A stretch of 64,000 bases of DNA from an uncultured Clostridia bacterium (GTDB lineage Bacteria > Bacillota > Clostridia > TANB77 > CAG-508), in contig CAMVJW010000007.1 of NCBI GenBank assembly GCA_947167965.1, forward strand, positions 1 to 64,000, in the 5' to 3' direction. Position numbers and translations under genes: made by a program. Position 1 is the stretch's first letter; each line of letters starts with the position of its first letter. This document shows, in pieces, positions 59,001 through 64,000 of the stretch. The notes under the pieces are model-generated. The model was not told the DNA's origin. It made no database searches and saw only the letters and a program-made list of their open reading frames with translations.

Positions 59001-59035
59001 ATCTTTAATATTTAAAAATTTTCAATTTTTCTTTT
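58989..59035 (-). terminator. Terminator after the histidine kinase gene
   Basis: ATTGAAAAT...ATTTTCAAT plus eight T on the minus strand. The T-run side overlaps the direct repeats of the next promoter. Confidence 0.7.
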
Positions 59036-59063
59036 TTATTATTATTTTATTATTTTTTGTATT

Positions 59064-60243
59064 CTAAAGTTTTACTATAAAGCTTGTAAAACCATCTTTT
59101 GAAGTTGTATAAATTGTTCCATTATATTTTTCAACAATTCCTTTTGCTATAGAAAGTCCGAAGGCCATATCTTTTTTCAGATCGAGATCTTGCTTTATCA
59201 ACTCTATAAAATCTCTCAAATATTTTTTCTCTTTCTTCTACTGGAATAGGTTCACCTTGGTTTTTTACTTCTATCTTAACATTATTTTTTTCCTTTGATG
59301 TATTTACAATAATTTTTCCTTTTTCTGATGTATGTTTTATTGCATTATCAAGTAATATAGAAATTATATGTTTTATATCCTCTTTATCTCCATTAAACTC
59401 AATTCCATCTTTTATATCTGTTTCTAATTCTATATTTTTTTCATATATCATACTTTCAAAACAAGCTACTGACATTTTAACTTCTTTTGATATATCAAAT
59501 TTTTGCTTATTTGTTGTACTTGTATTTTCCATCCTTGCTAAAACTAATAAGTCATTTACTAATTTATTCATACTTATAGTTTCTTTTTTAATGTATGTAA
59601 TCCATTTATTATTTCCCACCTTATCCTCTAAAACATCTGCATTTGCCTCAATTACAGCAAGTGGTGTTTTAAGTTCATGAGATGCATCTGATACAAATTG
59701 TTTTTGTTTTTCAAATGTTTCTTCTACAGGCTTAACTATCGTTTTTGATATATTTTTTGCAAATATAGCTATTAAAATTATTCCTGATACCCCTATTATT
59801 CCAGCTATCATAACAGTTGTTTTTAATTCTTTTATAGTACTTTCACTTTCTATTAATGTAACTTCTTTTCCATTTGCTCCTATTTTTCTAACCTTATAAA
59901 TATAATTTCCTATATATCCTTGCTCAAACTTTTTATTGCTAGCTTTTATTGCATAATCTCTAATTTCATCAGTTACATTTTCTGATCTTGTAGTAGCATT
60001 ATTGTTGTTAATCTCAAATCTATAAACTCCTTCAATATTTCTATCATTTTTTTCCTCATCAAAATCTATAGGTTTGTCCTCTCTTATCTCAGTTCTTTTT
60101 TCTAACCTATCCATAAACATTGTTGAAGACATAATTGTATTTCTGTAACTAAAACTTGCAAATAATATTACAATTCCAAGTATAATTACAGAAAGTGAAA
60201 CTTGAATTATCCAAAATATCTTTTTTCTTAATTTTTCAATCAT
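59064..60243 (-). CDS. Sensor histidine kinase; needs +1 frameshift at CGG
   Basis: Two membrane spans (about 10-31 and 143-163) around a ~110-residue sensor domain, HisKA with FVSDASHELKTP (His189), N-box DNAIKHTSEKG, F-box IFERFYRVDKARS. The first frame ends RYGL-R-TFYSKRNC at 59131. At 59158-59160 the in-frame codon is CGG (CTT-CGG-ACT); skipping the C reads CTT-GGA-CTT-TCT and restores the G2 box YGLGLSIAKGIVEKYNGTIY and the end FTSFIVKL at 59064 (1180 bases, remainder 1). Without the shift the ATP lid glycine and last strands are lost. Its response regulator is at 61024, separated by a toxin-antitoxin-like pair. Confidence 0.85.
59158..59160 (-). other. In-frame CGG at the kinase frame break
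   Basis: Context CTT-CGG-ACT. Skipping C makes GGC-CTT-GGA-CTT = GLGL, the conserved G2-box glycine. Confidence 0.8.
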
Positions 60244-60309
60244 TTTTTTCTCTCTTTATATAATATTATTTTTTTCTTCATTAATTCTATCGTTTTAACA
60301 TTATTTTCT

Positions 60310-60355
60310 TAAGTATAAAAAATGGGTTACAATTTTTATTAACTATTGTTACCCA
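60310..60355 (-). terminator. Terminator of the DUF4258/YgiT pair
   Basis: GGGTAACAAT/ATTGTAACCC plus ATTTTTTAT on the minus strand. Confidence 0.8.
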
Positions 60356-60368
60356 GCCTTTTTTTATT

Positions 60369-60599
60369 TTATGCTGCTTTTTCAGTATAATTAATTACAG
60401 TGATTTCTGTAATTGTATTTTTAACAGCATTAATTAGTTTTTCCAATTGTTTTGCAACTTCATTGCTGTATGATACCTCTCCACATTGCTTACAAACTTG
60501 AGATGGTACATTTTTTATAATTATTATACAATTATCTAATTCTACCATAAAAGTTGTTTTTTTATTCTCTAATTTTCCTTTACATAAAAAGCATTCCAT
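60369..60599 (-). CDS. YgiT-type zinc-finger protein (MqsA-like antitoxin)
   Basis: 76 residues with two zinc pairs, CFLCKG and CKQCGEV; the C-terminal helix-turn-helix of full MqsA is absent. Follows the DUF4258 gene by two bases. DUF4258 plus YgiT pairs are predicted toxin-antitoxin modules. Confidence 0.82.
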   Translation of the reverse strand: MECFLCKGKLENKKTTFMVELDNCIIIIKNVPSQVCKQCGEVSYSNEVAKQLEKLINAVKNTITEITVINYTEKAA

Positions 60600-60601
60600 A
60601 A

Positions 60602-60916
60602 TTAGTTATTCTCCTTTCTTCTTTTTAAATCATTTTCCCAATTTATACTATCTGGATAATAAGCCGTAATTATCCATAATTCGTCACCATTTGAGCCACA
60701 AACTACATGTAAAACTTGATTTTTCAAACTAATTCCGTATACTAAGCAACTTGGAAAAGGATAATCACTTTCATATTGTTCAATAATTTCACCATTTTTT
60801 AATGCATTTTCGACATCACTTTGTAAAATATTTCTTTGAAACAATCTCATTATCACATGATTTGTCCATCTGATTTTTCCTTGATTCGCTAAAATTTTTA
60901 TCATGTTAATATCCAT
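60602..60916 (-). CDS. DUF4258 protein (putative toxin)
   Basis: 104 residues. IRWTNHVIMRLFQRNILQSD and VLHVVCGSNGDELWIITAYYP are typical DUF4258, an RNase-like fold related to BrnT/RelE-like toxins. AAAGGAG stands upstream. Paired with YgiT. Confidence 0.82.
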   Translation of the reverse strand: MDINMIKILANQGKIRWTNHVIMRLFQRNILQSDVENALKNGEIIEQYESDYPFPSCLVYGISLKNQVLHVVCGSNGDELWIITAYYPDSINWENDLKRRKENN

Positions 60917-60944
60917 TTATATTGTTACTCCTTTATTAGAAATT

Positions 60945-60990
60945 ATACTAATACTGATACTAATTATACCATAAATATGAAAAATTTCAA
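60945..60990 (-). promoter_or_regulatory. Promoter and operator of the toxin-antitoxin pair
   Basis: TTGAAA (60985-60990), 16-base spacer, TATAAT (60963-60968). Downstream, the plus-strand repeat ATACTAAT at 60945-60952 and 60957-60964 (12-bp period) overlaps the -10: likely autoregulatory site. Confidence 0.65.
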
Positions 60991-61023
60991 TTTGTTTTTC
61001 AAAACAGTTCAGATCCAAAATTA

Positions 61024-61695
61024 TTATAATTCAAGTCTATAACCTACTCCCCTAACTGCCTTAATATTAACTTTAGAGTCAATTAATTTAAGCTTTCTTC
61101 TAATAAATGTAATATATACCTCTACATTATTATATTCACTATCATTTTCGAATCCCCAAATTCGTTCTGCTAGTGCTTCTCTAGAAGATATTTGGTTTTT
61201 ATTAATTAATAACTGCTCTATTAGTTCTAATTCTTTGCCACTTATTTGTATTTCATTGTTATTGCATTTTAATTTTGCATTTTTTAAGTCTAAAACTAAA
61301 TCTCCATATTCTAAGCAGTCTGTATTTTCTAGATTGTTTGTTCTTTTTAAGACTGCTTTTACCCTAGCAATTAGTTCTCTCATTGCAAATGGTTTTGTTA
61401 TATAATCATCTGCTCCATGTTCTAAACCATTTAATTTATCTTCTATCTCAGATTTAGCAGTAAGCATTATTATTGGAGTTTTTATTTTTTGATTTCTTAA
61501 ATACCTAAGTATCTCAAATCCATTTTTATTTGGAAGCATAACATCAAGTAATACTAAATCATAATTTTGAGTTAATGCTTCATCTTCTCCCTCTTCTCCA
61601 TCTGTTTTAATTGTTACATTAAATTTTTCATTTTTTAAAGTTTCTGATATTGCATCTGCTAAACTATACTCATCTTCTATAATTAAAATATTCAT
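61024..61695 (-). CDS. OmpR-family response regulator
   Basis: 223 residues. Receiver with acidic IEDE, phospho-acceptor Asp51 in LLDVMLP, and KPFAMREL; C-terminal winged helix ending VRGVGYRLEL. Likely phosphorylated by the kinase at 59064 and acting at the three direct-repeat promoters nearby. Confidence 0.95.
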   Translation of the reverse strand: MNILIIEDEYSLADAISETLKNEKFNVTIKTDGEEGEDEALTQNYDLVLLDVMLPNKNGFEILRYLRNQKIKTPIIMLTAKSEIEDKLNGLEHGADDYITKPFAMRELIARVKAVLKRTNNLENTDCLEYGDLVLDLKNAKLKCNNNEIQISGKELELIEQLLINKNQISSREALAERIWGFENDSEYNNVEVYITFIRRKLKLIDSKVNIKAVRGVGYRLEL

Positions 61696-61737
61696 TAAAA
61701 CTCCACCTTTTTTATTTTATTTGAAAAAATTTACAGA

Positions 61738-61768
61738 TGTGGTGATAAAATATTGGTTTATCACCACA
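61738..61768 (-). terminator. Terminator after the charged repeat protein
   Basis: TGTGGTGATAAA/TTTATCACCACA, a perfect 12-bp stem, followed on the minus strand by TCTGTAAATTTTTT. Confidence 0.8.
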
Positions 61769-61788
61769 ACCTTAAATGTTAGCTTGTT

Positions 61789-62229
61789 TTACTCTGCATT
61801 TTGACTATTTTCAGTATTTTGTTTTTCTTTGTTCTCTGTTTTCTTAGCTTTTCTTTGTTCTTTTAAAGCTTGTTTTTCTTCATCTGTCAAGTTTTCAAAT
61901 TTTGACTTTTTAGCTTCTCTTTTAGCTTTTAATTCTTCTTTTTGTTCTTCTGTCATGTTTTCGTATTTTGCTTTTCTCTCTGCTTTTTTTGCTTCTTTTT
62001 CTTCATCTGATAGATTTTCCCATTTTGTTTTCTTTTCAGATTTTCTTTTTTTACCATTTTTTTCTTTTTTAGAAGTTTTACTTTCTTCACTTACAGCTGA
62101 TGAATCATTATTTTGTGATTCTTCAGTTGCATTTACAGTGTTAAAAAAACAAGCCATTAAAGCAACTAATGCAGTAATTGCAAAAATTCCTATTTTTGCT
62201 GCTAATCCTACTTTTTTCAAATAATTCAC
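61789..62229 (-). CDS. Charged secreted/anchored repeat protein
   Basis: 146 residues. An N-terminal signal/anchor (AAKIGIFAITALVALMACFF with NTVNA after it), a Ser/Lys-rich linker, then three ~21-residue repeats of the form ENLTDEEKxxxKxxRxAKK (WENLSDEEKEAKKAERKAKY, ENMTEEQKEELKAKREAKK, ENLTDEEKQALKEQRKAKK). Spy/DUF3106-like helices. Function unknown; controlled by the direct-repeat promoter shared with the carbohydrate-binding proteins. Confidence 0.75.
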   Translation of the reverse strand: MNYLKKVGLAAKIGIFAITALVALMACFFNTVNATEESQNNDSSAVSEESKTSKKEKNGKKRKSEKKTKWENLSDEEKEAKKAERKAKYENMTEEQKEELKAKREAKKSKFENLTDEEKQALKEQRKAKKTENKEKQNTENSQNAE

Positions 62230-62272
62230 CTCTTTCTTATTAGATTTAACCTTTCTTTTAGGTTATGCTCTA

Positions 62273-62305
62273 ATTCTAATTGTTAATCATTGAAAAAAAA
62301 TTGAA
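62273..62305 (-). promoter_or_regulatory. Direct-repeat promoter of the charged repeat protein
   Basis: Plus-strand ATTGAA at 62289-62294 and 62300-62305; ten bases from the -10 (TAGAAT on the minus strand, 62273-62278). Confidence 0.75.
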
Positions 62306-62329
62306 ATCTCTAAGTTTTTTTTATTATAT

Positions 62330-62362
62330 ATTAAAAGACTAATAATTACAATAAATTATTAG
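62330..62362 (-). terminator. Terminator after carbohydrate-binding protein 2
   Basis: CTAATAATT/AATTATTAG stem and TCTTTTAATAT on the minus strand. Confidence 0.7.
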
Positions 62363-62374
62363 CCTCTTATTTAT

Positions 62375-63490
62375 TTAATTCTGTCCTGTAGCAGAATTTG
62401 GAATAGTATCTACTTTATTTCCATTTACAATTATTGTTCCTCCAGTAAATGTTGCTGTTCCATCATAATCAAATGTAGAATTTCCTTTAACATTTATTGT
62501 TCCTCCAGATACAATTATATCTCCATTTGAATCTATGCCATCTGTATCTCCATCAGCCATTGTAATATTAATTTCTCCTCCAGTTATTTCAATTGTAACT
62601 TTATAGCTTTCTGATTTGCTTCCCGCATTTATTCCATCTCCTGTTGCATTAATTGAAAGTTTTCCTCCATTTATTTGCACATAAGTTCCTTCAATTCCTT
62701 CAGCTCCATTTAAGAAAAGTGCTCCATCATCTATTTGTACTACTGATGTACCATGTATACAATCATCTGTTGCATTTATTATAATACTTCCTTTATTAAT
62801 AAATACATATCCTTTAGTATCATCACTACTGTTTTCTGCATGTAGTCCATCTGTCCCTGCATTTATATTTAACGTTCCATCTGCTATTCTAATTGAATCA
62901 TTTGCTCTTATTGCAACTGTAGATGATTTTATATTATATGTTCCACCAGTTATTTTAATATCATCTTTTCCAGTAATACCATTTTGTGATGACTCTATAT
63001 TTAAAGATCCTGTTCCATTAAGTGTTATATCTTGTTTTGAATAGATTACAGCATTTAAATTATTTGTATCATCTTTTTCAAATGTTCCTGTAACTTTTAA
63101 AGTATTTTCTCCTTTTGAAGTAACAAATACTTTATCTGCTGTTTTTACATAAATAACTGGCATTGTTTCATTTGTAATAGATACATTTTCTAATACAATT
63201 TGAACTTTATCTATATCACCTGCTTCCACATAAATTGTTACATTTTTGGCTGTTCCTGAAATAACATATATTCCTTCTGATGTTATATTTATATTTTCTC
63301 CATCAGATACTGTATATTTTGTAGCATTCGTAGTATTTACATCTTGCTCTAAATCTTTAGTTGTAAATAGTTCACTACTTTTATAGATTTTTGATACCAT
63401 ACTAGTAGTATTTTTATTTTTTAAAAAACTTAAAGTAATTACCATTATAATTAATACTATAACTCCTATTATTAAATAAATCTTTTTCAT
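62375..63490 (-). CDS. Surface carbohydrate-binding beta-helix protein 2 (DUF4353/Cthe_2159-like)
   Basis: About 371 residues. Anchor KKIYLIIGVIVLIIMVITLSF, then beta-helix rungs such as GGTYNIKSSTVAIRANDSI, GTLNINAGTDGLHAENSSD and GDTDGIDSNGDIIVSGGTIN, ending like protein 1 (TIIVNGNKVDTIPN). It lacks the Met-rich tail. The ATG at 63490 follows AAGGAAGGA; the longer in-frame start is inside the promoter. Co-regulated with protein 1. Confidence 0.87.
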   Translation of the reverse strand: MKKIYLIIGVIVLIIMVITLSFLKNKNTTSMVSKIYKSSELFTTKDLEQDVNTTNATKYTVSDGENINITSEGIYVISGTAKNVTIYVEAGDIDKVQIVLENVSITNETMPVIYVKTADKVFVTSKGENTLKVTGTFEKDDTNNLNAVIYSKQDITLNGTGSLNIESSQNGITGKDDIKITGGTYNIKSSTVAIRANDSIRIADGTLNINAGTDGLHAENSSDDTKGYVFINKGSIIINATDDCIHGTSVVQIDDGALFLNGAEGIEGTYVQINGGKLSINATGDGINAGSKSESYKVTIEITGGEINITMADGDTDGIDSNGDIIVSGGTINVKGNSTFDYDGTATFTGGTIIVNGNKVDTIPNSATGQN

Positions 63491-63526
63491 ATTTACATCA
63501 TTCCTTCCTTGTTTTTTGATACATAT

Positions 63527-63559
63527 ACTATAAAAAACAAATATTGAAATAATATTGAA
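63527..63559 (-). promoter_or_regulatory. Direct-repeat promoter of carbohydrate-binding protein 2
   Basis: Plus-strand ATTGAA at 63543-63548 and 63554-63559; ten bases from the -10 (TATAGT on the minus strand, 63527-63532). Confidence 0.75.
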
Positions 63560-63624
63560 AAAAGTCAATGTAGATTAATTTTATTAAAGCTCTTAAAAAA
63601 TCTTCATACATTGACTGTTATGTT

Positions 63625-63999
63625 CTATTTTACTCTATTCATTTTATATAATTTAATACTTACAACTACCATAGTTACTGCTAATAAGTCAGATAACACT
63701 AATTGCATTATTGCTGCCCAAGCAACTGGTTCAAGAGGCCAAGGTTCTATAAATGTTGCTAAACAAGCTCTAAATATCCAAACAATGGTTAAGAAAAAGT
63801 ATAATTCTTTTGCTTCTTTACTTTCCCCTAAAGCTCTTTTCCCCCATATAATTGAAAGCAAACTACTTCCAAACAATAATAATGAGAAACAATAATTTGT
63901 GTAATCTATTCCAACTATCAAGTTCCTATATTGCATTGGTAGGTAGCTATACCATTGAAACATAATTGGGACAAAAAAATGCCATAATCCAACTAACAT
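63625..63999 (-). CDS. Membrane protein, possibly cut by the window end
   Basis: At least 124 residues with four hydrophobic segments (YCFSLLLFGSSLLSIIWGKR, LYFFLTIVWIFRACLATFIE, VLSDLLAVTMVVVSIKLY). An ATG is at the very edge (63999), so upstream sequence may extend it. No family recognised. Confidence 0.65.
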   Translation of the reverse strand: MLVGLWHFFVPIMFQWYSYLPMQYRNLIVGIDYTNYCFSLLLFGSSLLSIIWGKRALGESKEAKELYFFLTIVWIFRACLATFIEPWPLEPVAWAAIMQLVLSDLLAVTMVVVSIKLYKMNRVK

Positions 64000-64000
64000 A

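Overview
The window comes from a very AT-rich, low-GC Gram-positive anaerobe, most likely a gut-type clostridial member of the Bacillota. The evidence is the CtsR repressor, ECF vitamin uptake under a tetrahydrofolate riboswitch, a flavodiiron protein with rubredoxin (oxygen or NO detoxification in strict anaerobes), a class B PBP with a MecA-like N-terminus, Shine-Dalgarno starts throughout, and a VTC/DUF4956/CotH/carbohydrate-binding surface cluster. Species cannot be named from the sequence alone.

Layout. 1-5250 (minus): ctsR with its own CtsR box, nagZ, an S66 LD-carboxypeptidase and two unknown genes. 5390-8740 (plus): a leader with a terminator, then a three-gene ABC-2 exporter and a small membrane protein. 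8823-11890 (minus): an ATP-grasp protein and the riboswitch-controlled folT-ecfA-ecfT operon. 12042-15455 (plus): PHP phosphoesterase, anchored surface protein, ATP-grasp protein. 15656-20853 (minus): XRE-CYTH fusion, decayed dinD, stand-alone CYTH protein between two copies of a ~95 bp repeat, unknown genes. 20953-32318: two related mobilizable elements (MobV relaxase, hairpin-rich oriT-like region, large serine recombinase, 90-aa protein), with a type I toxin-antitoxin candidate and a MacB-type ABC exporter between them and a tRNA-Thr at the right edge. 32599-35269: the exporter's adaptor, then tsaE-tsaB-rimI. 35354-45162 (minus): SDR, transketolase N-half, rubredoxin-fprA, pseudouridine synthases, an LspA-like protein, and a znuBCA-zur zinc operon. 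45304-54985: phosphate uptake, an Rpn nuclease with a separately started C-terminal piece, uracil permease, htpG, PBP, ATP-grasp protein. 55445-63490 (minus): a two-component system and the surface/polyphosphate-type cluster that it probably controls.

The most striking observation concerns the codon CGG. I scanned both strands by eye for CGG on the coding strand of every gene. About fifty occurrences are out of frame. Only four are in frame, and each of the four sits exactly where a gene breaks frame: ecfT, a serine recombinase, rpn, and a histidine kinase. In all four, skipping the C of CGG (a +1 shift, so that GGA or GGT is read as glycine) restores a full-length family-typical protein. At the kinase the restored residue is a G2-box glycine. 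This suggests either that CGG is an unassigned or shift-prone codon used for +1 frameshifting (or quadruplet decoding), or a very specific artefact.

Other linked systems: the OmpR-type regulator probably acts at three promoters that share an identical architecture (ATTGAA-N5-ATTGAA ending exactly 10 nt from the -10, as read on the plus strand), driving both carbohydrate-binding proteins and a repeat-rich charged protein. The Rpn locus matches the gene-within-gene toxin/antitoxin layout, with variable four-residue repeats in the small product. The intergenic hairpins of the two mobile elements show compensatory base changes, so their folded form is under selection.
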